Shown: positions 20,571 through 29,099, counted from the stretch's first letter. The stretch: 64,000 nucleotides of DNA from Promicromonospora sukumoe (GCF_014137995.1 NZ_JACGWV010000001.1:2170001-2234000), one strand, 5' to 3'. Notes: generated from the sequence alone by a model not told the origin. A program made the numbers and translations.

Positions 20571-20576
20571 TACTCT
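20571..20576 (+). promoter_or_regulatory. -10 element for hisE (leaderless)
   Basis: TACTCT ends 7 nt before the hisE GTG codon; transcription should begin at the start codon. Confidence 0.5.
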
Positions 20577-20582
20577 GAGCAG

Positions 20583-20846
20583 GTGAAGACCTTCGAGACC
20601 CTGTTCGCCGAGCTGACCGAGAAGGCCGAGACCCGTCCCGCGGGCTCCGGCACCGTGGCCCAGCTGGACGCGGGCGTCCATGCGATCGGCAAGAAGGTCG
20701 TGGAGGAGGCCGCCGAGGTGTGGATGGCGGCCGAGTACCAGTCGGACAAGGAGACCGCGGAGGAGATCTCCCAGCTCCTGTACCACCTGCAGGTCCTGAT
20801 GGTCGCCAAGGGACTGACCCTCGAGGACGTGTACACGCATCTGTAG
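20583..20846 (+). CDS. hisE: Phosphoribosyl-ATP pyrophosphatase
   Basis: Second step of histidine synthesis: hydrolyses phosphoribosyl-ATP to phosphoribosyl-AMP. The 87-aa all-alpha MazG-like protein has [19 protein letters not shown] and [15 protein letters not shown], with the Glu cluster that binds Mg. The GTG at 20583 gives the family's [10 protein letters not shown] start; a longer reading from 20550 would cross the -10 box. A repeat region separates it from hisG. Confidence 0.94.
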   Translation: MKTFETLFAELTEKAETRPAGSGTVAQLDAGVHAIGKKVVEEAAEVWMAAEYQSDKETAEEISQLLYHLQVLMVAKGLTLEDVYTHL

Positions 20847-20855
20847 CGAGGCTTC

Positions 20856-20936
20856 CGGGTCTCGACGGGCTCGACCACCGCTGGTCGATCTGACCGCTGG
20901 TCGATCTGACCGCTGGTCGAGCCTGTCGAGACCCCG
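20856..20936. repeat. REP-like element between hisE and hisG
   Basis: The left arm (20857-20876) and right arm (20915-20934) form an inverted repeat around GTCTCGAC-type motifs with one mismatch. Between them is a 16-bp tandem unit, CGCTGGTCGATCTGAC, present in two full copies (20879-20910) and a partial third. The core GGTCGAGCCTGTCGAGACCC is the kind of repeat scattered through Micrococcales genomes. The same 21-bp core lies inside the DUF881 gene at 26789-26809. Confidence 0.8.
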
Positions 20937-20983
20937 GACCTCGCACCCAGATCCGTCGTACACCCCAGAGAGGAACCAACCAC

Positions 20984-21847
20984 ATGCTGCGTATCGCCGT
21001 CCCCAACAAGGGTGCCCTGTCCGGCCCCGCCTCCGAGATGCTGCGCGAGGCGGGCTACCGCCAGCGCCGTGACACCCGCGAGCTCGTGCTCGCCGACCCC
21101 GAGAACGACGTCGAGTTCTTCTTCCTGCGCCCGCGCGACGTCGCGGTCTACGTGGGCACCGGCACGGTCGACGTCGGGATCACCGGCCGCGACCTGATGC
21201 TCGACTCGGGCGCCGATGCCGTCGAGCACCTCGGCCTCGGGTTCGCCCGCTCGACCTTCCGGTACGCGGCCCCCGCCGGGTCCGGCGCGACCGACCAGGT
21301 GACCGAGATCGCCGACATCGCCGGGCGTCGCGTGGCGTCGTCGTACACCACGCTGGTGGCCCAGCACCTGGCGAAGCAGGGTGTCGAGCCTGCCGCGATC
21401 GTGCACCTGGACGGCGCCGTCGAGTCGAGCGTGCGCCTCGGCGTCGCCGACGTCATCGCGGACGTCGTGGAGACCGGCACCACGCTGCGGGCCGCGGGCC
21501 TGGAGGTCTTCGGTGAGCCGATCCTGCGCTCGGAGGCCGTGCTGATCCGGCAGTCCGACGCCGAGAAGCCCGCCGGGCTGGACGTGCTGACCCGCCGGCT
21601 GGAGGGCGTGATCACGGCCCGCGAGTACGTGCTGATGGACTACGTGGTCCCCGCCGCGCAGCTGGAGCAGGCCGTGGCGATCACGCCGGGCAAGGAGTCC
21701 CCGACGGTCTCGGCGCAGCACCACAGCGACGCCCGCGCGGTGCGCGTGATGGTGCCGCGCAGCGAGACCAACCGGATCATGGACGCGCTGTACGACGTCG
21801 GGGCGCGGGCCATCATCGTGACCTCCATCCACGCCTCGCGGCTGTAG
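20984..21847 (+). CDS. hisG: ATP phosphoribosyltransferase (long form)
   Basis: First and feedback-controlled step of histidine synthesis, joining ATP and PRPP. The 287-aa length is the long, self-sufficient form with a C-terminal ACT-like regulatory domain (about residues 215-287, with [17 protein letters not shown]). The catalytic part shows [31 protein letters not shown], and the PRPP loop [19 protein letters not shown]. The ATG at 20984 follows AGAGAGG. Confidence 0.96.
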   Translation: MLRIAVPNKGALSGPASEMLREAGYRQRRDTRELVLADPENDVEFFFLRPRDVAVYVGTGTVDVGITGRDLMLDSGADAVEHLGLGFARSTFRYAAPAGSGATDQVTEIADIAGRRVASSYTTLVAQHLAKQGVEPAAIVHLDGAVESSVRLGVADVIADVVETGTTLRAAGLEVFGEPILRSEAVLIRQSDAEKPAGLDVLTRRLEGVITAREYVLMDYVVPAAQLEQAVAITPGKESPTVSAQHHSDARAVRVMVPRSETNRIMDALYDVGARAIIVTSIHASRL

Positions 21848-21852
21848 GACCG

Positions 21853-22341
21853 ATGGGTGCGGCGACGGGAAGCAGCGCGGCCGGCCGTGGCCGGCACGAC
21901 GACCACTTCCGCACCTTCCGCGGCCGCTTCGGCACGCCGACCGCCTACGGGCTCGCGATCCTGTTCGCCGGCGGGTGCACGTTCGTCGCGCTGGCGGCGA
22001 GCGGCCCCGGGGCGGACGCCGTCAACCGGATCTCGATCATCGTGGTCGGCGTGCTGGGCGCGCTCGTCGCGTGGCGGTTCGGTGCCGTGCGCGCCGTGCC
22101 GGGTCCCGGTGGGCTGACGGTCGTCAACTACGCCAGCCGCCGGCACCTGGACTGGGCCGAGATCGTGACCGTGCGGTTCGGCCCGAGCGACCCGTGGGTG
22201 CACCTGGACCTGGCCGACGGCGACGTGCTCGCCGTCATGGGCATCCAGCGGGCCGACGGCGAGTACGCCATGGACGAGGCGCGCCGCCTGGTGGCCCTCA
22301 TCGCGGAGCTGGGCGAGGCCCCGGAGCCCGAGCAGCGGTAG
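21853..22341 (+). CDS. PH-domain membrane protein
   Basis: 162 aa. Two membrane helices (about residues 33-68) precede a small bacterial PH-like domain with RRHLDWAEIVTVRFGPSDPW and LADGDVLAVMGIQ, the pattern of the actinobacterial bPH_6 group. The role is unknown. It starts 5 bp after hisG, so it is probably co-transcribed; this hisE-hisG-PH order is common in the phylum. Confidence 0.8.
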   Translation: MGAATGSSAAGRGRHDDHFRTFRGRFGTPTAYGLAILFAGGCTFVALAASGPGADAVNRISIIVVGVLGALVAWRFGAVRAVPGPGGLTVVNYASRRHLDWAEIVTVRFGPSDPWVHLDLADGDVLAVMGIQRADGEYAMDEARRLVALIAELGEAPEPEQR

Positions 22342-22391
22342 GCGCCGGCCACGCCGGGAAGCCGGGGGGCCTGAAAGTCTGGAAGACAAAG

Positions 22392-22427
22392 AGCAGAGCC
22401 CCTGTCCGTGTGGACAGGGGCTCTGCT
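22392..22427. terminator. Bidirectional hairpin terminator
   Basis: A perfect 16-bp stem (AGCAGAGCCCCTGTCC and complement) with a 4-nt loop lies between the convergent PH-domain and helicase genes. TTGTTG follows on the + strand. Confidence 0.85.
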
Positions 22428-22443
22428 TGTTGCTCAGGGGGCG

Positions 22444-24450
22444 TCAGCGGCTGCTGCGGGCCTCGTAGTGCGCCGGGCCGCGGCCGCGCGAGCCACGGTC
22501 GCCGTCGGGACGACGGTGGTCGCCGCCGCTCCGCGGGGCACGGTCCCGGTCGCCGCCGGTGCGCGCCGGGCCACGGTCCAGGGTGATGCGCAGCGGCTTG
22601 CCGGCCACGCGGGCGCGGGCCAGGCGGTCGAGCGCCTCGTTGTCCAGCGGCGCGATGATGTCCACCAGCGAGAAGCTGCCGAAGATGTCGATCTTGCCGA
22701 CGTCGGCGCCGGTGATGCCACCCTCGCCGGTCAGCGCGCCGACGATCCCGCCGGGCTGCACGCCGTGCGTGTGGCCGACGGCGATGCGGTAGCGCGTGCC
22801 CCGGGCCGGACGGCGGATGCCGCGGTCGCCCTCGGAGCGGCCGCGTGCCGGGCGGTCGCCCGAGCGGTCGTGGCGGTCGCCGTCACGGGCGTTGCGCCGG
22901 GCGGCGGCCGACTTGGCCTCGGCCCGCTCGCGTTCGTACTCCTCCTGCTCGGCACGGGCGCGGGGACCGTCGTCGCCCACCGCGAGCGCCGCCATGGCTG
23001 CGGCGATCTCGATGGGGTCGGTGCCGGTCTCGTCGGCGTAGGCGCGGATGAGCTCGGTGTACATCTCGAGGCGGCCGGCCTCGCGGCGGGCCGCGACCTT
23101 GCCGAGGGTGCGCTTGACCTGGTGGGCGGAGACGTCCCGGGGGGAGGGGATCTCGACCTCTTCGAGCTGGGCGCGGATGGTGCGCTCGATGGAGCGGAGC
23201 TTGCCGCGCTCGTGGGGGGTCACGAAGGTGAGGGCCTCGCCGGTGCGTCCGGCGCGGCCGGTGCGGCCGATGCGGTGGACGTAGGCCTCGGGCTCGCCGG
23301 GGACGTCGAAGTTGACGACGAGGCCGATGCGGTCGACGTCGAGGCCGCGGGCGGCGACGTCGGTGGCGACGAGGACGTCGAGGGCGCCGGAGCGGAGGCG
23401 CTCGACGATCTTCTCGCGCTCCTTCTGGGCGACGTCACCGGAGATGGTGGCGGCGGAGATGCCCTTCTCGATGAGGGCGGAGCCGACGTCCTCGGCCGCA
23501 CCGCGGGTGCGGGTGAAGACGATGGCGGCGTCGGCGTCGGAGGTGGCCAGGACGCGGGCGAGGGAGCCGACCTTGTGGCGGAAGGGCACGACGGCGTAGG
23601 TCTGGCGCACGGCGGTGACCGTGGAGGCCTGGCGCGTGACGGCGATCTGGACCGGGTCGGTGAGGTGCTGGTCGGCGACCTTGCGGATGGCCGGGGGCAT
23701 GGTCGCGGAGAAGAGGGCGACCTGGCGCTCGGCGGGTGCCTGGCCGAAGATCTCCTCGACGTCCTCGGCGAAGCCCATGCGGAGCATCTCGTCGGCCTCG
23801 TCGAGGACGAGGAAGCGGATGTCCTCCAGGCGCAGGGCGCCGCGCTCGAGGTGGTCCTTGATGCGGCCGGGGGTGCCGACGACGACGTGGACGCCGTCGC
23901 GCAGGGCGCGCTGCTGGGGCACGTAGGGGGAGCCGCCGTAGACGGGCAGGACGCGGACGTCGTCCATCTTGCTGGCGAACGACTCGATGGCGTCGGCGAC
24001 CTGCATGGCGAGCTCGCGCGTCGGGGTCAGGACGAGGGCCTGAACCTTGCGCAGCTTGGGGTCGACGGCGGCGAGGAGCGGGAGGCCGAACGCGGCGGTC
24101 TTGCCGGTTCCGGTCTGGGCGACGCCGGTGATGTCGCGGCCGGCGAGCAGCTCGGGGATGGCGCGGGCCTGGATGGCCGAGGGGGTGACGAAGCCGAGCT
24201 CGTCGATGGCGGCCATGAGGGGCGCGGGGAGCTCGAGGCTCGCGAAGGTGGGGCCGGTGGGCTCCGTGGGCTCGGCCGGGGCCGGGGCGGGCTCTGCCTG
24301 CGTGGGCTGGGCCTGGGTCGGGGCTGCCTCGGTCGGCTGGGCCTCGGGGGTGGTGGCGGCCTCGGGGGCCACCTGGTCGCCGGAGTCGGCGATGACCAGC
24401 TCGGTCTCCTGCTCGGCAGGCGCGATCAGGTCAGGGGTGTCGATAGACAT
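22444..24450 (-). CDS. deaD: DEAD-box RNA helicase (DeaD/CsdA type)
   Basis: 668-aa ATP-dependent RNA helicase likely to act in ribosome assembly and cold growth. After a disordered Ala/Pro/Gln-rich N-terminus (to about residue 65), all motifs are present: Q-motif region FVTPSAIQARAIP, AQTGTGKTAAF, PTRELAMQ, TPGRIKDHL, VLDEADEML, FSATMP, FTRTRGAAE, ATDVAARGLDVD and HRIGRTGRAG. The C-terminus has an Arg/Asp-rich linker and a DbpA-type RNA-binding fold (YRIAVGHTHGVQPGGIVGAL), then an RGG-like tail. The ATG at 24450 gives MSIDTPDL; a long leader precedes it. Confidence 0.94.
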   Translation of the reverse strand: MSIDTPDLIAPAEQETELVIADSGDQVAPEAATTPEAQPTEAAPTQAQPTQAEPAPAPAEPTEPTGPTFASLELPAPLMAAIDELGFVTPSAIQARAIPELLAGRDITGVAQTGTGKTAAFGLPLLAAVDPKLRKVQALVLTPTRELAMQVADAIESFASKMDDVRVLPVYGGSPYVPQQRALRDGVHVVVGTPGRIKDHLERGALRLEDIRFLVLDEADEMLRMGFAEDVEEIFGQAPAERQVALFSATMPPAIRKVADQHLTDPVQIAVTRQASTVTAVRQTYAVVPFRHKVGSLARVLATSDADAAIVFTRTRGAAEDVGSALIEKGISAATISGDVAQKEREKIVERLRSGALDVLVATDVAARGLDVDRIGLVVNFDVPGEPEAYVHRIGRTGRAGRTGEALTFVTPHERGKLRSIERTIRAQLEEVEIPSPRDVSAHQVKRTLGKVAARREAGRLEMYTELIRAYADETGTDPIEIAAAMAALAVGDDGPRARAEQEEYERERAEAKSAAARRNARDGDRHDRSGDRPARGRSEGDRGIRRPARGTRYRIAVGHTHGVQPGGIVGALTGEGGITGADVGKIDIFGSFSLVDIIAPLDNEALDRLARARVAGKPLRITLDRGPARTGGDRDRAPRSGGDHRRPDGDRGSRGRGPAHYEARSSR

Positions 24451-24620
24451 GCAGTGCTGCACCGTTCGTCGTCGGGTGGGGAGTCAGGGCCGAGGTGAGG
24501 GCCCTCGCGTCGCTTGCTCCCGACACACCTTCCCCGCAGCCGAGGCTGCGGGCCTGTCTCGCACGATTCGTGCACACACGGGAAGACGACGAACTCCAAG
24601 GGGATGTGCCACCACTGTAT
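24451..24620 (-). promoter_or_regulatory. Structured 5' leader of the helicase gene
   Basis: Read on the minus strand, a TACAGT -10-like hexamer at 24614-24619 would give a leader of about 155 nt. The leader holds a perfect 9-bp hairpin (24533-24552, arms CCCGCAGCC and GGCTGCGGG) and a 6-bp one at 24561-24573. Long structured leaders are usual for cold-induced helicase genes; regulation here is inference. Confidence 0.45.
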
Positions 24621-24857
24621 CGGCTGCGAGCGCCTGGAGCACAGAGGTGGGGAGCGTGACGTGCAGCACGCGGGTGATGTCGTGCGTGGTGAGGGCGTTG
24701 CGGGAGGGCCTGCGGGTGGTCTCTGGGCGGGTGGGCGAGCAAAGGGCGAAGTGGTGGGCCGGGCGTGTCGTCGGGGCCTTGACGGCGTGCCCGTGCGTAT
24801 ACGCAACGGTCGCCCCGTAGTATGGCGGCCGAGACGAAACCGGCGTGAGCAAGGGCG
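24621..24857. other. Intergenic stretch before pgsA with palindrome and -10
   Basis: The divergent gap of 407 bp between the helicase and pgsA holds no credible gene. Near the pgsA side is a perfect 12-bp palindrome, TGCGTATACGCA (24794-24805), and a TAGTAT -10-like hexamer (24818-24823). The palindrome sits where a repressor or activator of pgsA could bind. Confidence 0.5.
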
Positions 24858-25436
24858 GTGAGCGTGTCCACTGGGGCAGAGATGAGCTCCCGGGTCCTGA
24901 CCGTGCCCAACGTGATCAGCATGGTGCGGCTGGCGCTCGTGCCGGTCTTCGCGGTGCTGATCGTGGTGGGCGAGGACGGCTGGGCGCTGCTGGTCCTCGC
25001 GGTCTCGGGTGTGTCGGACTGGCTGGACGGTGTGTTGGCCCGTCGCCTGAACCAGGTCACCCGGCTGGGGCAGATGCTGGACCCGTTCGCGGACCGGCTG
25101 TTCATCTTCGTGACGTTGATCGGTCTGGCCTGGCGTGAGGTGGTGCCGCTGTGGCTGGTGCTGGCGATCGTGGCGCGTGACGTGCTGCTGGCGCTGACGG
25201 TGCCGGTCCTGGCGCGGCTCGGGTACGGGACGCTGAACGTGACGACCGTGGGCAAGGTGGCGACGTTCGCGCTGCTGTACGCGTTCCCGTTGCTGCTGCT
25301 GGCGGAGGTGCCGGGCTGGGTGGGCGCCGTCGCGCACGTGGTGGGCTGGGCGTTCACCTGGTGGGGTGTGGGCCTGTACTGGCTGGCGGGCCTGCAGTAC
25401 GTGGCGCAGGTGCGCCGGCTGGTGGCCGCGGGATGA
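24858..25436 (+). CDS. pgsA: CDP-alcohol phosphatidyltransferase (PgsA-like)
   Basis: Membrane enzyme of 192 aa that transfers a phosphatidyl group from CDP-diacylglycerol to an alcohol. The family signature is complete: D54-x2-DG-x2-AR-x8-G-x3-D-x3-D79 within SDWLDGVLARRLNQVTRLGQ and the following DPFAD. Several hydrophobic helices follow. Whether the acceptor is glycerol phosphate, inositol phosphate or other cannot be read from sequence. The GTG at 24858 or one at 24864 may be the start (AAGGG upstream). It overlaps the DUF881 gene by ATGA. Confidence 0.85.
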   Translation: MSVSTGAEMSSRVLTVPNVISMVRLALVPVFAVLIVVGEDGWALLVLAVSGVSDWLDGVLARRLNQVTRLGQMLDPFADRLFIFVTLIGLAWREVVPLWLVLAIVARDVLLALTVPVLARLGYGTLNVTTVGKVATFALLYAFPLLLLAEVPGWVGAVAHVVGWAFTWWGVGLYWLAGLQYVAQVRRLVAAG

Positions 25437-26377
25437 CGGTTCCGCCGACTCGTCCGCCGGCTCAGCGGCGTCTCGACGAGTCGATGACCCTCCTGCGGGA
25501 GGTGACCGAGCGGCCGCTGGACCCCGGGTACGCGGAGATGGCGCGACGGCGGGCCGAGGAGGGCGCGGCGGGTGCGCCGTCGGGGCGTAGCGTGCGGAGT
25601 GTGGTGACGCTGCTGCTGGTGGCGGTCCTGCTCGGCGCGGTGACGGTGGTGGCGGTGCGGGACCTGCGAGCGCCGCGGCCGACGGTGGCCGAGGGGCGGA
25701 CGGTGCTGATGGAGCAGATCCAGGAGCGCAGCGCGGAGGTGGAGTCCTTGTCGGCGCGGGCGACGGCGCTCGGCTCCGAGGTGGACGGGCTGCAGAGCGG
25801 TGGGCTGCTGCCGTCGGCGCTGCAGGAGGTCAACGAGCTGGACCGGCTGGTCAGCGGTGAGGTGCCGGTGGAGGGTCCGGGCATGGTGGTCTCGCTGACC
25901 GATGGTTCGGGTGGTGGCCTGGTGGAGCCGGGTGACGCGCCGGCGGAGTCGCGGGTGCGGGACGCGGACGTGCAGTTCGTGGTCAACGAGCTGTGGGCGG
26001 CGGGTGCGGAGGCTATCGCGGTGAACGACGAGCGGCTGACGTCGCTGTCGGCGATCCGGAACGCGGGGGACGCGATCCTGGTGGACCTGCAGCCCCTGAA
26101 CGGTCCGACGTACACGATCGAGGCGATCGGTGACCCGGAGGACATGCAGGTCGAGTTCGCGCGGTCGGCGGGGCTGGGTTTCCTGCAGCTGCTGAGCGCG
26201 GAGTACGACATCAAGAACGAGGTGAGCACGAGCGAGGGGATGCACCTGCCGGGTGCGGGCTCTCCGACGCTGCGGTGGGCACGGGTCCCGCAGTCGGGTG
26301 CGACACCCCCGACGGCGGGGGCCTCGACAGGGACGACAGGCACGACACAGGACCGATCCGAGGAGGACAACGGATGA
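25433..26377 (+). CDS. DUF881 family membrane-anchored protein (first copy)
   Basis: 314 aa with a single membrane helix near residues 57-77, a short coiled segment, and the DUF881 domain: GPGMVVSLTDG, NELWAAGAEAIAVNDERLT, and YTIEAIGDPEDMQ. The C-terminal ~50 residues are low complexity. DUF881 proteins are widespread in Gram-positives near cell-division or cell-wall genes; their function is not known. It overlaps both neighbours by 4 bp and probably acts with the small basic protein and second DUF881 copy. Confidence 0.85.
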   Translation: MTVPPTRPPAQRRLDESMTLLREVTERPLDPGYAEMARRRAEEGAAGAPSGRSVRSVVTLLLVAVLLGAVTVVAVRDLRAPRPTVAEGRTVLMEQIQERSAEVESLSARATALGSEVDGLQSGGLLPSALQEVNELDRLVSGEVPVEGPGMVVSLTDGSGGGLVEPGDAPAESRVRDADVQFVVNELWAAGAEAIAVNDERLTSLSAIRNAGDAILVDLQPLNGPTYTIEAIGDPEDMQVEFARSAGLGFLQLLSAEYDIKNEVSTSEGMHLPGAGSPTLRWARVPQSGATPPTAGASTGTTGTTQDRSEEDNG

Positions 26378-26706
26378 TCGCGATCGTCGGGCTGGTGATC
26401 GGGGTGGTTGCGGGGCTGGTGCTGCAGCCGACCGTTCCCCTGATCTTGCAGCCGTACCTGCCGATCGCGGTGGTCGCAGCGCTGGACGCCCTGTTCGGCG
26501 GGCTGCGCGCGATGCTCGACGGCCTGTTCGACGACAAGGTCTTCCTGGTGTCGTTCCTGTCGAACGTGGTGGTGGCGGCGTTCATCGTGTTCCTCGGTGA
26601 CCAGCTCGGTGTGGGCAGCCAGCTGTCGACGGCGGTCGTGGTGGTGCTCGGGATCCGGATCTTCTCGAACGCCGCGTCGATCCGCCGGCACATCTTCAAG
26701 GCGTGA
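26374..26706 (+). CDS. sbp: Small basic protein Sbp (DUF1290)
   Basis: 110-aa membrane protein with three hydrophobic segments (about 2-18, 28-45, 60-80) and the DUF1290 pattern IVGLVIGVVAGLVLQPTVP, AALDALFGGLRAMLDG and SFLSNVVVAAFIVFLGDQLG. The ATG at 26374 follows GAGGAGG. Always found with DUF881 genes, suggesting one membrane complex. The function is unknown. Confidence 0.9.
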   Translation: MIAIVGLVIGVVAGLVLQPTVPLILQPYLPIAVVAALDALFGGLRAMLDGLFDDKVFLVSFLSNVVVAAFIVFLGDQLGVGSQLSTAVVVVLGIRIFSNAASIRRHIFKA

Positions 26707-26708
26707 GC

Positions 26709-27647
26709 ATGAGCAAGGACAAGAATGGTGCGGGCGCGAAGCCCGACAAGACCGAGCCGAACAAGCCCGATGCCGGCCAGGTCCCGCGGGTCGAGCCTGT
26801 CGAGACCCCCGAGACCGAACAGGCCGAGCCGGAACAGGTCGAGAGCGCTCCGGCCGAGCCGGCGCAGCGGGACGACGACGCGACCGTAGCCGGTGCCGAA
26901 CCAGCCGAAGCGCCCGCGCCCGCCGAGCCGGCGTCGGGCTGGAAGCGGGTGGGGCAGCTGCTGCGCCCCCGCGGCACGCGCTCGGAGCTGCTGACGGGGC
27001 TGCTGTGCCTGGCGCTGGGGTTCGCCCTGGCGGTGCAGGTGGGGCAGTCGACGGGGGACCAGCTCAGCAGCCTGCGGCAGGACGAGCTGGTGCGGCTCCT
27101 GGACGAGGTGACCCAGCGCGCCGACCAGCTCGACGCCGAGGTCTCGGACCTGGAGGCGATCCGTGACGACCTGCAGTCCGAGGACGGACGCGACCAGGCG
27201 GCACGCGACCTCGCGCAGCAGCGCGCGGAGCAGGAGGGCATCCTGTCGGGTCGCCTGCCCGCCCGGGGTCCCGGCGTGGAGATCCACGTGGCCGACGGCG
27301 ACAAGCCGCTGGAGGCGCAGTCGCTGTTCAACCTGCTGGAGGAGCTGCGCAACGCGGGCGCCGAGGCCATCCAGGTCAACGGCGTCCGGCTGGTCACGAC
27401 GAGCTACTTCGTGGACTCGGGCGGCGGCGTCGTGCTCGACGGCGCGGCGATCTCCTCGCCCTACGAGTGGACCGCCATCGGCGACCCCGACACCATCGAC
27501 CGCGCCCTGGAGATCCCGGGCGGCGCGCTGCCCCGGATCCGTGAGGAGGGGGGCGATGCGACCACCACCGTCGAGGACGAGGTGCTGGTCGACGCCGTCC
27601 GCATCCCGGGGGAGCCCGAGCACGCCGAGCCCGCCGACGGGAAGTGA
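26709..27647 (+). CDS. DUF881 family membrane-anchored protein (second copy)
   Basis: 312 aa. A long disordered acidic N-terminus (to about residue 75) leads to one membrane helix (LLTGLLCLALGFALAV), a coiled coil (about 110-150) and the DUF881 domain with RGPGVEIHVADGD, LRNAGAEAIQVNGVRL and SPYEWTAIGDPDTIDRAL. The N-terminal region contains RVEPVETPE, encoded by a genomic REP-like repeat (26788-26809). The start may be the ATG at 26709 or a GTG at 26703 overlapping the upstream stop. Confidence 0.85.
   Translation: MSKDKNGAGAKPDKTEPNKPDAGQVPRVEPVETPETEQAEPEQVESAPAEPAQRDDDATVAGAEPAEAPAPAEPASGWKRVGQLLRPRGTRSELLTGLLCLALGFALAVQVGQSTGDQLSSLRQDELVRLLDEVTQRADQLDAEVSDLEAIRDDLQSEDGRDQAARDLAQQRAEQEGILSGRLPARGPGVEIHVADGDKPLEAQSLFNLLEELRNAGAEAIQVNGVRLVTTSYFVDSGGGVVLDGAAISSPYEWTAIGDPDTIDRALEIPGGALPRIREEGGDATTTVEDEVLVDAVRIPGEPEHAEPADGK
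26788..26809 (+). repeat. REP-like repeat core inside the DUF881 coding sequence
   Basis: GGTCGAGCCTGTCGAGACCC here is identical over 21 bp to the right arm of the intergenic repeat after hisE (20915-20935). It is read in frame as part of the disordered N-terminus. Confidence 0.8.
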
Positions 27648-27882
27648 CCCCCGACACGTTCCTGACCAGCCCGGACACCCTTTGTGGACCAACCTGCCGA
27701 ACCAGCATGCGGAACCGCCGGGACGTGGGTAGTTTTATCCGGGTTGGTTCCAGACATTGGTTTTCGCCGCCATCCCGATCGGGGTAGGTTCGGGGTAGGT
27801 CGAGTGGAACCAGGACGGTCCCCCGGCCGTTGTCCCAACGTAGTAGCCCCAGTTCAATCGACATCGCACCCGAGGAGACCTG
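27648..27882 (+). promoter_or_regulatory. Intergenic leader of the garA unit
   Basis: This 235-bp gap is less GC-rich than its surroundings. It has several TAGnTT/TAGGTC-like hexamers but none with a clear -35 partner. It breaks the DUF881 operon from the garA-ftsR pair and probably holds the garA promoter. Confidence 0.4.
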
Positions 27883-28356
27883 ATGACGGACCCCAGCGCC
27901 CATCCGGTCGGGCCCGATACCACGGCCAACCTGGGTCGCATCGCGTTCCCGACCTCCGACGAGCAGGCACCGCGCACCGCCCTGAGCCCGGAGGAGGCGG
28001 CCGCCGTCGCCGCCCTGCCGCGGCACTCGGCGCTGCTCATCGTGCAGCGCGGCCCCGGATTCGGCGCACGGTTCCTCCTGGACACCGGTCGCTCGGTCGC
28101 CGGCCGCAGCGAGCAGGCGGACATCTTCCTGGACGACGTCACGGTGTCGCGCAAGCACGCCGAGTTCGTCCGCGAGGGCGACTCGTTCGTCGTGCGTGAC
28201 ATCGGCTCCCTGAACGGGACCTACGTCAACCGGGGCCGGATCGACGCCGCGACGCTCGTGACCGGTGACGAGGTACAGATCGGCAAGTTCCGCCTGACCT
28301 TCCACGCCAGCCCGCAGTCGCCGGCTCAGTGGGGCCCGGGAACGCCCGCCCCGTGA
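27883..28356 (+). CDS. garA: FHA-domain regulator GarA/OdhI
   Basis: 157-aa cytosolic regulator. In related species unphosphorylated GarA/OdhI binds and inhibits 2-oxoglutarate dehydrogenase, and Ser/Thr kinases (PknB/PknG) relieve this by phosphorylating an N-terminal Thr pair. The FHA domain (about residues 60-145) has AGRSEQADIFLDDVTVSRKH and VVRDIGSLNGTYVN. The expected ETTS motif is changed to DTTAN (Thr13-Thr14); the two threonines remain. The stop overlaps the ftsR GTG. Confidence 0.92.
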   Translation: MTDPSAHPVGPDTTANLGRIAFPTSDEQAPRTALSPEEAAAVAALPRHSALLIVQRGPGFGARFLLDTGRSVAGRSEQADIFLDDVTVSRKHAEFVREGDSFVVRDIGSLNGTYVNRGRIDAATLVTGDEVQIGKFRLTFHASPQSPAQWGPGTPAP

Positions 28357-29099
28357 CCGCCGGTGCAGCACGCGACCATGACCGTCAGCACGGCCGTGCC
28401 GCGGACCTGGACGCGCCCTGGCCCCGGGGCATCTCCCGGCAGGCCACCATGCGCATCAGCGACGTGCTGCGCGCCCTGGGCCAGGAGTTCCCCTCCGTCT
28501 CGCACTCCAAGCTCCGCTTCCTGGAGGAGCAGGGCCTGATCGAGCCCGTGCGGACGCCGTCGGGCTACCGCCAGTACAGCCAGGCCGACGTCGAGCGCCT
28601 GCGTTTCGTCCTCACCGAGCAGCGCGACAGCTACATGCCGCTGAAGGTGATCAAGGAACGCCTCGCCGCGATGGACGCCGACCCCGACTCGGCCGAGCAC
28701 CCCGCACCACGCCTCGCCACCAACGGGTCCCCGGCCCGACGCCGCTGGACAGGGCCCGCCGTGGCCGAGGCCGCCGGCGTCACCGAGGAGTTCGTGCAGA
28801 GCCTGACCCAGGCGGGCCTCCTGCCGACGTCGGGCACCACCTACGGGTCCGGCGCCGTCGACATCGCCCGCATCGCGGGCGCCCTGGCCGAGTTCGGCGT
28901 CGAACCCCGCCACCTGCGCACCTTCCGCACCGCCGCCGACCGGCAGGTCACCCTCGTGGACCAGGTCGTCGCGCCGCTGCGCAGCCAGCAGGCCAGCGCC
29001 GGCCGCGGCAAGGCCGCGAGCATGGCCGGCGAGATGGGCGAGCTGTTCACCCGCCTGCACACCACTTGGGTGCGCCAGGGCATCGACGACCTCGACTGA
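28353..29099 (+). CDS. ftsR: MerR-family regulator FtsR
   Basis: 248 aa. The MerR winged-helix near residue 30 (MRISDVLRALGQEFPSVSHS, then KLRFLEEQGLIEPVRTPSGY and RQYSQADVERLRFV) is followed by a C-terminal effector-like domain. The protein matches the mycobacterial Rv1828 / corynebacterial FtsR group by sequence and by position right after garA. FtsR activates ftsZ in Corynebacterium; the same role here is inference. The GTG at 28353 overlaps garA by 4 bp, but the conserved part starts about 27 residues in. Confidence 0.87.
   Translation: MTAGAARDHDRQHGRAADLDAPWPRGISRQATMRISDVLRALGQEFPSVSHSKLRFLEEQGLIEPVRTPSGYRQYSQADVERLRFVLTEQRDSYMPLKVIKERLAAMDADPDSAEHPAPRLATNGSPARRRWTGPAVAEAAGVTEEFVQSLTQAGLLPTSGTTYGSGAVDIARIAGALAEFGVEPRHLRTFRTAADRQVTLVDQVVAPLRSQQASAGRGKAASMAGEMGELFTRLHTTWVRQGIDDLD

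Noticed and set aside
22408-24498. 696-aa plus-strand open frame opposite the helicase
   Set aside because: Gly/Asp/Val-rich shadow of the DEAD-box gene, which has all helicase motifs.
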